Of a stretch of 64,000 nucleotides of DNA, positions 1 to 12,700 are shown piece after piece. The DNA is from Fasciolopsis buskii. Lineage: Eukaryota; Platyhelminthes; Trematoda; Plagiorchiida; Fasciolidae. The notes under the pieces were generated by a model that ran no database searches, was not told the DNA's origin, and saw only the letters and a list, made by a program, of their open reading frames with translations. How positions within the stretch are numbered: position 1 is the first letter of the stretch; each line of letters opens with the position of its first letter. Made by a program: the position numbers and the translations under genes. The stretch lies in contig LUCM01001936.1 in NCBI GenBank assembly GCA_008360955.1, positions 352,759 through 416,758 on the forward strand. The letters run 5' to 3'.

Positions 1-2940
1 CATGGCATATGGGTGCATGCTTCAAAAGTGACCCCACAATTTACTGGCTGAAGTAAGTTTCCTGGGTTTTGTTGAAGGGGGACGTTTTGTCCATTCTATT
101 TCGGATTTTGTGGCATAAGTGTGGACAAATTCTACCTAATTCCGAAATAGTAAATGATATGCACCGTAAACTTCCTCCATATGATTCACCCTGTTGAAAT
201 AGCAATCCATTTGTTAGCCGTACGGCACTTGAGTACTAGCCTTGACGATCGTTTCGCTATTGTCCAGTGGTGCGGTCGGAATCCGAACTTCGGTAGTGCA
301 GGCCACATGAACAATCGGACAAGCTTACGTTAACCATGCGACCAAGACGAAATAGGCCCGTTAGAATACGTAGGTGACAGCTACCAACTTGCCCACAGGT
401 GCTCGGACCAACCAGTCCGCTATTCTAGAGCATTCTCGCGGTGAGGATAACTACCCATGCCTCCAATCCTTTCACCTGTGTCATCTCACACTAACGGAAA
501 CACGAGTAGGTTCCCTTAATCTGACTAGCCCGACATGTTGGGCTACACCTGATACTTCCCAAATGATGTGGCAACAGTACCATCAACAATTAGGGGCTTA
601 ACAACACAGGAAATCGAAATTCTTCCTGTGTGCGAAGAAATACTGTCTGTTGTAGCATGGGTTGAACGCCTTTGTGACATTACTAAAATGTGAAACATTT
701 GTTTCCTGCCTTATGTTATGAAGCCACTAAGAGGGATTCGTGAGGAGGAAAGGCTTAACGGTGGGCGTCTGTTGACAAATTCGCACTGACTCCTTTTGGA
801 CACTGCTGGACATCCAAACAGCTAGATTTTGAAAAGCGTGCGGAACTAACTAACAGCGTCACTCCTGAAACATTTGTGGATGAAATGTTTAGGGAGACAG
901 GAGCAGTTCTTTGTGATTCAGGGAGCGGAATGTTCTTGCGTAAACGGAAGACTGTTAGTGCGTCGGACGTTATTGATCTGAAGCTTGTATCTCATGATTT
1001 TTAAGTGACTAATAATGCATACAAAAGATTCGGTAAAATAAACCGAGGAGCAGGAGTGAATCGAAAAATCTTCTCCGAAGAAAAATTTTCAAATGATATG
1101 ATTCTGTAGACAAACATCAAGGATCATAGCCTCGTGAGAACTCATACTAGCAATAAAACCATTTACTTCTGAGAACCTCGGTTTGATGGTGACTTTTGCT
1201 TATCTAAGCTTTGACTCATACTGCTATAAACTGAAGGTAACAGGATGAATACCAAGTCAAAACTCCTCGACTAATCACAATGGTAACAACTGAAAAATCT
1301 CAGTGGGATAGACCAGATTGGGATTGCAACGAATGCAAAGGGTGATTGACACTCAGCATGAATCAGCCGTCCAGAGAAGTGACGATGATGAAGTTACAAT
1401 CTTTCCTCCGTAGAAAAAGGTTGTCTTATCAGCGAGCATATGCAGTATTGCCAGAATTCCGGTGAGTGGAGCGCAGCCCTTAGCCAACAACCGTAGTTTC
1501 GGTAATCGGTCACCACAGTCGAACAAACACAGCCGGAGACAGATGCCGAAAAGAGTAAACATGATAGCATTCAGTATGCTGCTAAACCCATCCCGGAATG
1601 TTCCACTTGTCATAAGATGGGCCTAGCAAGACAAAAGAAAATAAAACCGGGAGAACAGAGCTTGTTTTACCGTGCAACTAATGTAGAAATTGCCGACGTA
1701 GCTTTTCCTGCAGTAATAATTAAGGAAAAGTTTAAAAACTCGAAGAACATTCGATGAAGTTCGATCGATCAATCTGTTGGGGATATCACTGATTTCCAGA
1801 GTGAAATAAAGTTCCGAAGGTCTTGCAACATCAAATTTCCCATGGAATATTTTGTTCGTGGTAGGGAGCAGTTAATACTTCCTCATTTTGTTGTCCGATT
1901 CGCTCATCTGATTCTGCAACTCCGACCTTTTTAGACAATAAATAGGGCAAAGGAATATCGGCGGACGCAATACGCCGGCTAAACTGCTATGGGTGTATCT
2001 CTTGACGTGCGATTTCGGTTGGTGAAACAGCCTTGGATCAGGTCCTCTATTTTAGATTTTTACTGAGCAGATGCTGCTCTAACCATATCCGCTTTCAGAA
2101 AACTGCTACTTTCCACGTGAATATGATGAGCAATGTTCTACTGTCTTCATGTACCCGTGGATATTCGCAGAGAATGAGATCTACTAAAATCTGAGACTGA
2201 AAGTGACAAGTAATCCGCCCCCGAACGAAATTTTTGAGCTTAGTTTTTCGTCAACCGAGAACGAGTTTAGATCGGACACGGGTATCTAATGACTGGATGC
2301 AGTAAACTATTTAATTTTTGTCAGTCTGTCTTAGTTAGATATGTGATTGAAACAGTGTTCTGCGAGATTTTTTAGCCGTTCAGATTGAGGCCGATAACCA
2401 TGGAGCCAATCTCGGTCTATGGACAAGATCCCGTCCGATGAATGTATTCACTAAGATAATCAGCAGGACCGAGCCGTTAGCCAAGGACAGAGGGATATTG
2501 AATTTTAAAACATTTTCTTGGTACCTGCGTTTCCTATATTGAAATGACCATGTTCGTCCAGTATTTAGGCTATATAAGTCATTTTCCCCGGCCCAGTATC
2601 GAGAAGCATCTCCGAGATCACCGAATAAGGTTTTTATAGCTTGTTGGTTCAAAATGGGGTGATTGATGAGAGGTCTTGCCCAGCGAGTTTTACGATGAGC
2701 ACTGATTCTTCCTGTGCATACAGATGACTACTGTTTTGTAGTTCATAAGATGTAAATCTGTTTGTTTGCATGTCTTCAAGAGTTTAAGGGTGTATATCGT
2801 GGCCACCGTTCACCAACATCGCAGACATGGTCTGCCAAAAGCAACTCATTAATTGACTTAAATCTTAGGATTTAGCGTGGGAATAAAGAAACATGGAATT
2901 TCCTCTCAAGTTTCCTTTACATTCACATTCACCATACTAG
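1..2940 (+). other. No recognised gene; a few exon-like pieces
   Basis: Bases 1-52 form an open frame ending in the perfect donor AA|GTAAGT and could be an exon cut by the window edge. Open stretches after acceptors at 399, 610 and about 820 look exon-like, but I could not join them in a unique way. The last ends TAA at about 1004 and is followed by AATAAA at 1037-1042. No homology was recognised, so this may be the 3' part of an unknown gene or chance. Confidence 0.2.
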
Positions 2941-5900
2941 AGAAGAGTTGCGGAGCATCTGCAAGGCATTGGAAGTGCCACTATCTTCTTATCATTGTTA
3001 TCATCGTTATATTTGTTTTGGTGTTTATTTTGGATTATATTAGTATGTTGGCTAAAATTTCTTCTTCCACATGGGCAACCGAGGTTGGAGAATCAAGAGC
3101 GAATTCCATTCAAGGTAATAAAGGAATCATGTCAGCCCAGCGACAAACATAAACGTAGGCTTGCATGTACATGCTGTGACATGTGTAAAGACACTCAGAT
3201 TTGATTAACTGTAAGCATATGGAAGCAGCTACATCATCGTATTCATTATCATCACTATTTAGTTCTTGCTTTCACCTACTACGAATGCTGTAAACAAGTG
3301 ATTCTTAGAAAACAATGGAAATCATCAGGCGGTGTACCACAGTACTTTATTATCATACTGTACACATATATAAATATACGTAATGTAAGTAATGTCTGGT
3401 TGAATGAATAAAATTTCCCCTAACTCACACGGCCTCTTTGGTGACTATTATCACTCGTACCTTTACTTATGCACACACTTGGCGCATGTCACCAGAATGT
3501 AATTTGTACCACCATTATTGTTAACCATCGCAGCCGCACTCTGCTCTCGTCCCCAGGGTAACCTCGGCCCAAGTGACTAAGAACTACCAACGGACCACAG
3601 GTTTGGTTCTTTTATAGACTCGTCGACAGACGGTTTCGATGACTTCTCACGACGACAAGTTAGATTCTGTTGACAAAAACAGACCCATATATATATACGA
3701 TTTGTCAAGGTGAATTGTATAGCCTTATACTTTTACATTAATCGGAAACCCATTTAGGGTGAAGGAGGTATGCTGCTCTGTTGCGGACTCCTCAAGCTGA
3801 CAAAGGTCACATATATGGTAACCCTTTCAATTTTTGTCAAAAAACAAATAAACTACCCTCTGGCAACTTTTCTTGGTATACTTTCGTCCGCTTGGCAAAA
3901 GGACCCGACGGCTGGTAAAAAAATCTTTTTCTATAAATTCTCTCTATAAATTTAGTTTGAAATAACCATTTTAATTTATTTTGAAATAATGTTTAATGAA
4001 ACATTGTAAAATGAATTTCTGGAAGCCATTTTCACTTTTTGTCCTTTAGCCAAACGAATCGCAAACGACGGTTCATGGCTAACCTTGCCCGTTATCGAGC
4101 AATGATTAATTCAAGGTAATTAGCTTTCGTTGTGCATGTGAGTCTATACTCATGTAAAGCGAATTTCGGTTGTCGCCTGGTTGACCCGAAGTCTACAGAA
4201 ACGATAAACATAATTTCACCCGTAGCACAACAAGCGCCTAGGCCAACATCAACTTTTGTAACCACCAACATTCTGTTTGCTGCACCAGGACTTTACCGAA
4301 AAGTATTCAGGCATTCGAAAACCGGTAATATCCGCGGATGAACTCACTGTCGATACATACATCGATTTGCCATGGAGCAAGACTGTGAGTAAACTTAAAT
4401 TTCAGACATCCAGAATGAACGTAAAACTAAGATGCAGAAATAATTTACACACTTTCGATCCTTAGGAATATTTAGGTGTGCGTAGCGTCCTATAAACACA
4501 GTTTAGAAGTCTGTGACAAACTAAAAGTCTAGTTTCAGCATGTAAATAGATTATTTTTCTGTATCTGCTTATTAAACGTTCGCTCCGATTGGAATACTCA
4601 CCAGTCAATTAATTTTTGTGTTAACCATAGTTTGTAATCCATAGACTCGACAGCAACGTCTTAACAATCACAATCTGGACATTACGCAAAAATGGCGTCC
4701 GGTGCAAATGCTTTCAGACAGTCAGTTCAGTGATCGCTGGTCAAATTCGGGATTAAGTTTTGCTTTTATTGTTTTGTACATTATCCTATCGATCATTTTG
4801 TTGTCAGAATTGCGTTGTTCATACCTGCGGTTGAAAAGAGTTTTTCCGGAAGCACACGATCGGTATGGCAGTTATTTTCGCTCATCAAGTATGTGCACTT
4901 TGCACTGCCCTCTCCCACTTCTTGCTGAAGGTCATTCATAATTTAATTGCGAAAATCTGAATCGCTGTGTTTTTCTTACGTGAATTCATCGTCCATGTTG
5001 TTTTCTTACAACTGAAATGAGATTCTGTTGCACGTCCCAACTACCCTAAAAAAACTGAAATATGGCTGTACTTACCAACCGATAAATCTGCCAGTCAGTT
5101 GTCTCTCTATATTCTCTTTAAAAGCAGCTAAACTTTGTGGTCTCATTCCTAATAAGACGCTTTTATTGATTGCATGCACGTTACTTGGTCTGAAAAGACG
5201 TTGTATGGTAGCCCTAGATTGTATATGTCAACAAATAATACTCGATTTTACTCGTGTATTGTTAGTCCAAACCCGTCTTTCGCCTGACTAAGCTATGTTC
5301 GTAAGCTAATATTGCCTTTGGTTACCAACCAAGTGGAACAGTTTACTATGCATGCTAACCCACTATTCTTGTTCAAAGTGATACTGAATCATGCATGTAA
5401 CAGTAAAGTCGGAGGCTAAATGAAACGTCCTTCACTGTTTAATTTGCACTAGAAAAACAGCTAGATTTTAATTATGAATCCGAATTTGTTAATAAACAGG
5501 AAAAACAGATAGATGGTCAGATAGTGAGATCAGTAAACTACCTGTGCGCCCAGGTTTTTGAGTAAAATACATTCACTTTTACACACGTTCTATTGGATGT
5601 CTTTATTGAGGAGATTGCAAGTGAAACATTTTCCAGTTTTCGTTTTGTGGTTTTGTACGCGCGAGCGATTCACGTGTCCTTGTGCCCGTGTAAAAGATTA
5701 GCGGAAGAAATTGGTGGGCTGTTTAGCTAAGCCAATTATTTGGTCTTTGCAATCTACTGGGTGAATACACAGCCGGATATCACCAACCGGGTCACTACAT
5801 CGTCCCTCTTACACGAAATTCCAGTATGGCTGAGCAGTACACATACTGCTGCTTGATAAACATATATGTATATATGTATATATACGTATACATAAGTTGG

Positions 5901-6301
5901 TTTTTATCTAATGCAACGACCGGGTTACCGGTGGTCAAAAGAAATCATGCTTATCGTGCAAGGTAAACCTCGCGTCCATTTCGAAGCCAGCCTTTTGTCA
6001 ACTCATTCGGCTAGGAAAGAACCCTGAAAAACATACGAAGCAATGTGTATTGCTTATTTGTGACGAACTCAAACAGCGTGATGAAAAGGAATAAACGTCC
6101 ATTTCAGAACTCACCTTTGACACCCGGACATATTTCGATCTCGCGTTCAACGATTTCGAGGATAAAAGTATATGCAGCAACTACAAAGGTATTCACATTT
6201 CTAAGGGACCTAGATCGCAGGATTTGTTCTCTTATCTGCAGTCGCACTTCTGTCAAAGAGATTGTTCCACGGACAGAAAGAAAGAGGAGAAATTCATGTA
6301 A
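2941..6301 (+). other. Candidate gene fragment A: four phase-compatible exon-like pieces, possible two-TM protein
   Basis: Pieces 2941-3114, 4289-4384, 4654-4888 and 6108-6301 have AG acceptors and GT donors (GTAATA, GTGAGT, GTATGT). Their phases are 0/0, 0/0, 0/1 and 1/stop, totalling 699 bases = 233 codons including TAA. The first piece codes a hydrophobic span (SLYLFWCLFWIILVCWLKF) and the third another (FAFIVLYIILSIILL). The last piece ends in a charged tail. The 5' end is not defined. No family was recognised, and chance chains of this sort are expected in AT-rich DNA, so this is a lead only. Confidence 0.22.
5861..5892. repeat. TA/TG simple repeat
   Basis: Imperfect CATATATGTATATATGTATA pattern, about 32 bases. 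Confidence 0.85.
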
Positions 6302-9057
6302 TTATTATTAACACCGAAGGTGAAACAGGTATTAGATGAATGTGGACTGGCACCAACCAAATCTAACAAGAAAAACATGCCCATATAATTGGACTTTAAC
6401 GTTTACTACCGAGAAGAGCATGCGAATCGGATTGAAATTTCATCGTTAGATTTCTTTCAAATGAGCAAGAGTGACGTTATTTATTCATTTCTCTTTCACA
6501 GTCATAACAATTCTGATTGGTTGACCTGAGTAACTGCATCCGGTGACGAAAACGCTAGTGCATAGCAGATGGAACGTAGATTTACAACAGTTGTGTCCAA
6601 AACAATGCTATAAAATTGTACACCTAATGAATTGTGAACTTAGTATATCTTTCAGTATAGATATTTATTTGTACTTCTCATTTGATCAATCGGTCATGCA
6701 ATGCCTAGCAAATGAAAAGTCGGTCACTATACCAGTCGGAAAAATCAAAATCCACTAGCAGCCCTAGGTTTTGCTCAAAATTCATCGTAAAACTTGGCCG
6801 AGGTGAGATTCGCATTCGGAAACTCCATTGGTTGGAGTTTTTGTTGATAAAAGTGAAAAAAATTCAAGGGAATGTTCGGTATTTGGTTTATTTCAAAGGC
6901 TGCCTCTGCACTATTCTTGAAAGTCAGTGAGTAAAGAGCATTTCACTAGCATTGCCGTGGATGTTTATTTCACTTTTACAGTTTTAATTTGTGTTGTCGT
7001 TGGTACTCTGATCAAGTTTTGATACAATGGAGGAACATCCATAATTCACACATACCATGAACTATGTCGCGTTAATGGCAAACTAACAACACTATTGACA
7101 AATTCTCCAAGGGGTCATATTTAAATCCAATGGCTGACCTTATAAGACATACTCAGATGCCATTAGTTCCACACGTCCCAGCTCCCTTGAGTGTTTGAAC
7201 AATCCGATTACTCTAAGAAAGCCATATTGTTCTAGAACATCCGCTGTCGATAGAAACGCCGACGGTTGCTTAAAAACACTGTTTTCAGACCGACAGTTTT
7301 CAGTAGAATTCAATGTAGCACAGACGAAATTTCTTAATGATGTTGGGTACACTACTTTGTTTTTGCAGATCCATTTCACTTCCGTGATACATTTTTTTGG
7401 TATACTTTTCGCACATCGCGCAGCACACGATGACTAATTTGAATCCCTTTTTATTTAAGCATAGTCACTAGCAAAACTTCCCATTCATAAAACTTGGAGG
7501 AACAGAATTAGCCTAGTGTTCGCTGTGTTTGCACGTATGAAGTTATGTTTTGAACATCATACTTTATTCCAGCTTTATTTATTCTATGTTCAGATAAACA
7601 ACCACAAATAAGTATTGCTCTTGTATTATTATTATCTTGAATGAGACACGTTTTGTCATGCTAATAGTAATACATTGTGCGTAGGCCATCAAAATCGATT
7701 GAATTTTTCTCATTGAGATATAGACAATTCTGCTAATCTAGATTCATTGTGCGGGTTGCAGAACGGGATAAATGGCTTTGTGTTTGCTAGCTACTCAAAG
7801 CCACCCGATGTTTCACGAAAGGTGTTCACTACAATGGTCGGATCGAAATGTTCATCCTAATAGACGATTTCAGTTCCAACGTAGAAATCGTGCTACTGGT
7901 TGCCAAGAGAGTCAATTAACGAAATCTGGAGGTTAGAATTCCTCAGGTGTCCTAAATGAAAGACCGTGAATTTAAGTAACTTCTTGCGGTACCACCGGAT
8001 TCGTTTCCTATTCATGCGGTTTTGTGAAACTGGAACGTTCTAAATAAAATTTTGAAATTCCTCATTGTTGAATTTGGTTAGTATACCCCACTAGGACATG
8101 CCAGCCATCTTCTAAAAGATTACAGTTTTCCTCTAGGTCTGTTGTTCAGGATTTTAGTCAGCTGTAGTTTCAGTTTGCCATAGTCCATTTACGGACGACT
8201 TTTTACGCTTCTCGGCTTTGAACCTTATAAGCCGTTATGAGGACGGTTTCAACTCCTATTATTCATCTTTGTTATCAAAGAGTTGGCTTTGCTATATCTC
8301 AAAATATATTTGCTGAGAGGATGTAATGAGCTCTACCCGAAAATTACTTGACAGTGTAATCAGGCTTCGCTGTCACTGCATCTAAACCCTGCCAGTTAGA
8401 GTGGTGATGACCAATGAACGAAAATGACGAACATTCTGCAAACGCCAGCAATTCAAAAGATCATTCTGTCTAATTAACATACAAACGAATGACTTGACAA
8501 TAGAAATGAACGTGATTTCCAATTGATTTGATGTCATTGTTACCTTTGGCGGCAAAGCCCCACTTGGGCCCGTTCCAATGCTTGCTGCTAACGGCTTCGT
8601 GCCTAACTACAAACAGCCACATTTAGTATCGCCATTTTTATCGTCATCACTAATGCAGAGCACTTCATCCAAATCTTAGATCTGCATCCAAGTTCACGTT
8701 CCGGGTTGTTTGGGAAGGAAGTGCTTCAATTTGGGTGTTGTTGTTTCGGCAATATATACTTAAAAGAAGCTGGTTTGCGACAGCCTTCATCCTCGCTCCG
8801 CAAGCTTTCTAACAGGTGATTTTGTAATCACCACTTGTCAATGTCATGGAGGAATTTTAGCGGTCAGTTGGCATTGTTTAACATGCACAAGCTCCAGGCT
8901 GTAACTCCCGCGTATGAAGAGAGAGAACGAATTCAAATTTGTCCTTGTCATTTCCAGCCATTGGTCAATGCTACGAAAAAAGTGGAACATTCTTCCTTCC
9001 TTACTCTCGCCTTGGACTATTCACCAGTCCGCGGAATAGCTTCAAAGATTTTTAGAA
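6302..9057. other. No recognised gene
   Basis: Contains an open + frame at 7138-7437 without a clear splice context, and a TATA-like ATATATACTTAAAA at about 8752. No repeat recognised. Confidence 0.5.
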
Positions 9058-9067
9058 GAAAATCAAA

Positions 9068-9275
9068 TTTTTATTGTGAATGATATAATGTTAATAACAC
9101 AGCGTTGTTGGTAGATGTAATGCGCCAACGTTTCGACTACCGTGGGTAGTCTTTCTCAAGGCAAGTTTTACAATCAACTTGCCTTGAGAAAGACTACCCA
9201 CGGTAGTCGAAACGTTGGCGCATTACATCTACCAACAACGCTGTGTTATTAACATTATATCATTCACAATAAAAA
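9068..9275. repeat. Perfect inverted repeat, 100-bp arms, 8-nt loop
   Basis: The left arm (9068-9167) is the exact reverse complement of the right arm (9176-9275) over all 100 bases. The outer five bases overlap the T/A-rich target duplication. Perfect identity means either recent formation or ongoing correction between the arms. Such a palindrome can form a cruciform or a long RNA hairpin. Confidence 0.95.
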
Positions 9276-9327
9276 CCAATACATGGCGCATCGATTTTTC
9301 GATACACTCCTTACGTCGTTTGGTCCG
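9072..9327. mobile_element. Short inserted element (256 bp) built around a 100-bp perfect inverted repeat, with 14-bp target-site duplication
   Basis: The 14-mer GAAAATCAAATTTT occurs at 9058-9071 and again at 9328-9341, exactly bracketing this segment, as a target-site duplication would. Most of the insert is a perfect palindrome: arms 9068-9167 and 9176-9275 with an 8-base loop. A further 52 bases follow on the right, including the short hairpin ATCGATTTTTCGAT. The arms carry a hammerhead-like fold. Inverted terminal copies carrying hammerhead motifs are known from Penelope-like retroelements, so a non-autonomous derivative of one is my best guess. No coding capacity. Confidence 0.75.
9183..9235 (+). 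ncRNA. Hammerhead-ribozyme-like fold, degenerate core
   Basis: A 7-bp stem GACTACC/GGTAGTC (9192-9198 with 9202-9208, loop CAC) is followed immediately by GAAA (9209-9212), like stem II plus the GAAA box of a hammerhead. A further GTTGG...CCAAC stem follows. The 5' core box reads CTTGAGA instead of CTGANGA, so catalytic activity is doubtful. The inverted arm carries the same motif on the minus strand. Confidence 0.35.
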
Positions 9328-9700
9328 GAAAATCAAATTTTATTGATTTATAATATAGCTTTGAAAACACCGCTCTTCTCAAATTCTGGGGGTGCAACTC
9401 CTGGCGTACAATAAAGTATCACACTGTTGCGGCAAAACACATTCCGGTTTGGCATGATCGCCTCCTGGATGAATAAAACATTTTGGAAAAGCATCTCTGG
9501 AGGTCTATTCATGTATTTAAAATACCTTCTCAGTGTCTACCGCTTCGCGCATTGGTCAAGTTCTCTGGTTCCTAATGGAGGGAAACGCATGGTATTCACG
9601 CAGTGACCTGGGACGGAAGAATGAAATCAATCAGGTGTAAGTCCATCTTGGTTGCCACGTTTAGGGAATTAAGGATAAAAAGAATCAGAATTGACTTCTT

Positions 9701-12700
9701 ATGGACACGGCTAGAAAGAGAAATCCTCGGCGGGAGTACATTGATTTGTACGAGAACCACAAAAAATTAGAGGAGAAAAAGGTACGTACACAGTAAAACT
9801 AAACAAATATTTTCATGTTTGTTTGGCTGGGTTTCTCTTATCCTTTCCACACTGATTTCATCCAGCTCTACCTCATACGTTGTACAATGCCTTGATTAGC
9901 ATAGTCTGACCTCAGGCGGCATGAAATAATTTCATAACATGAATACCAAAGTGACTAGGAGACCTGTGGTTCGGAACTCAGACCATCTTTTGGGGCGAGA
10001 GATGCCTGAACGACTCGAATAAAACCGATCAAGGTTTGAAGTCATTTGGCATCGTAGATGCCGTCCTGTCTTACACATCTCTCTGCAGTTAGAGAACTGT
10101 TCTTTTTGTTCCATTGAATTTAGACACACTTCAGAGGTCCAAAGTCTTTGGTGAACAATACATATGGAACTGTGGGCGAAACCAGCAGTTAACGGCAGCG
10201 CTAGCTGTTTGATCTCAGCTCTGGATGGCGTTTTTCAAAGTACTTGGCTTTCGTATAGTTCCTACTCATAGCTGGTGTGAGAATCTGGGTCCTAGCGACG
10301 TTTCACGTACAAGCAATAACCACTGAGTTTCAGCAAAAATAACAATAAAATTAATGCTTTTTCCATCCCACATTGGTGGACTAATAGAGCCTACGGATTT
10401 GGATAGAATCACACCTGCAGTAGCCTACCGAGATATGACAGACTTGATTCCAATCATACATGGGATTACAGGGGCATTTCGTTGTGCCACATGAACTGTG
10501 TCGGTAATCCGTACTAGAAAGAAACAGCTAGTCGACACCATCCTCTCATTTCACCTCGCTCGGTGGAATGTATTCCATTGCGTTGCTTTGAATTAGTAGA
10601 TCATACAGGTAACCTCACCTCTATTCTGGATTTTTTAGTCCCCTACACTTCCAGTAAATGATATATAATTTCGGTTGTGTTCGTATTGTTGGCTTCGAAC
10701 CCAAGAAATTCTGTCATCTACCTTGGGTAGTTCGACGATGGAAGGTATAAATATTTCTACTCTCCTTATTCATAATTTCTGTTACATGTTGCTTCCCTAA
10801 ACTGATCCTTTCCGACAATCATCTCATCGTCATGACTTTAGATCGTTCGCTCTGCAAAATTATGCAGGTGAATCTGTCATAATCCTACCAAAGCAGCACA
10901 TACTGACTCAACGGCAAACCGAAAAACATGCCGATGCCAATTTTCAGATGTTGGGACAAAATCGATTCAATCAGGGAGATTGACCCATGTGCGTGCGATC
11001 CAGAGAGCAAGTTAGAAAAGCACATGACTAGAAGTGAGGTAGCTGCTTGCGAACAAATGTACAGACATTCACAAAAATATAGTACCTTAATGAGGCATAT
11101 TTTGTGGTGGCAGGTGTGCATTATTTTTTTTGATATTGCAATTGGTACGCCGTCAATAGTTATAGATGATCCGTTTTAAAGTGTTAACTACTTTATACTC
11201 TAGAAAACGCTGATGTTTTCAGATATTACATGTGGTCACTTAACCTTCTGTAATTCGAGTCTAACACTAGAGTTTGAATATCCAAATTAAGTTATCGTGA
11301 TACTGTATGCGATCCTGTCCAGTTCTTTACTGTCTTATCTCCTTACAACGAACCAGTGCTGAAAGCCGGGCATTTGTGTGACATCGGTCAAAATGACTAG
11401 CTAACTGTACTAGGGTAGTAACGACGTTTGGATTTAAGCTGGTTTCTTGAAGATGTTTTTTGGGTATTTATGATCCCCAAGAATCACACTGTGTCAGGAC
11501 TAGTCGTAAAAGTCGTTCTTTTTCGTTAAAAGCAATCAGGAACATTCGTAGATTTCCTGTGGTGTTTGTTCGGATATTTAGAGAAGATGCATCTTGTTTG
11601 ATATTTGCAAGTCTATTAGGGGAAATGTTGTTGTTCTATTCACTAATTTCGCAGGCAGAACCTCATTCAGCATTCCACAAATTGTCGTCCTCACTAATCA
11701 GACCATTAACTTCCGTGGGACTGTTCGATTTTTTATTTGTATGACCGGAAAACTAAAATTTCGATCAGATTTTATCCCTCTGATAAGGCCAATTCACTTC
11801 GTGAATTCATACCTAACATTTGCATCGAGAACGCTGGTACAAATTATATATTGATAAATTTAAACATTATTTCTCAGTCGCCGACTAGTGCATAGTATTT
11901 TGAAATGCATAGTTTCCAGTGAACAGTTCCACGTAAAATCTGGAAGGAAAATTTTTACTTTACTCAGCTGTGTAATTTTACTGGGTGGTAAAAGTTATAA
12001 AGATTTAGCCTAGATATCGCAAATTTTTCAAAGCTGAAGAAGTTTACTGCAATTTGTTTAATTTACTGAAGAATTTTGGATGGAAAAAATGTTGAGTAGG
12101 CAGTGCACTGGTAGGGAACACCATGAGTTGACTGAATAACATAACAGATTGTGAACAAAAAACTATCTGATTAAACACTGACGTTTATGAAGAATTTTCA
12201 CAAAAATTCTGAGTTATGCTTTATCCCTAGTGAATGCTACTTGAGTTGTGAAAGCAACCTTATGAGGCTCAATCTACTGTTAAGTGAAGAATACTTTAAA
12301 GGCATTTACTGTTCGGCAAATTATCAATGGATTATCCTTACTGTTTTAGTTATATTTGACATTATATATATATATATATATATATCTACTACCACTTTGC
12401 ACTTAACTCCACAGAATTATCGCACTTGCTGATTGCAGGACAATACCATCCAGCCAGCAAAGCTCAGGAAATGGAACTCTGATGATAAGTTGCAAAGTAT
12501 CAATTGGTTTAGATTCTGAATGAATAAGATTCAACCCGGTGCTGTTACCTTTGTATCGTGAAGATGCATGCCTACACAGTACCATCCAACCGAGAACGAA
12601 TCAAACTCCACAAGTTGGCAGACAATTAGATAGTAGCGATCGCAGAATCTTATCGAATTAGATAGAGCTTTGATGAAAAAGCGACAGTGAACTTCATGCT

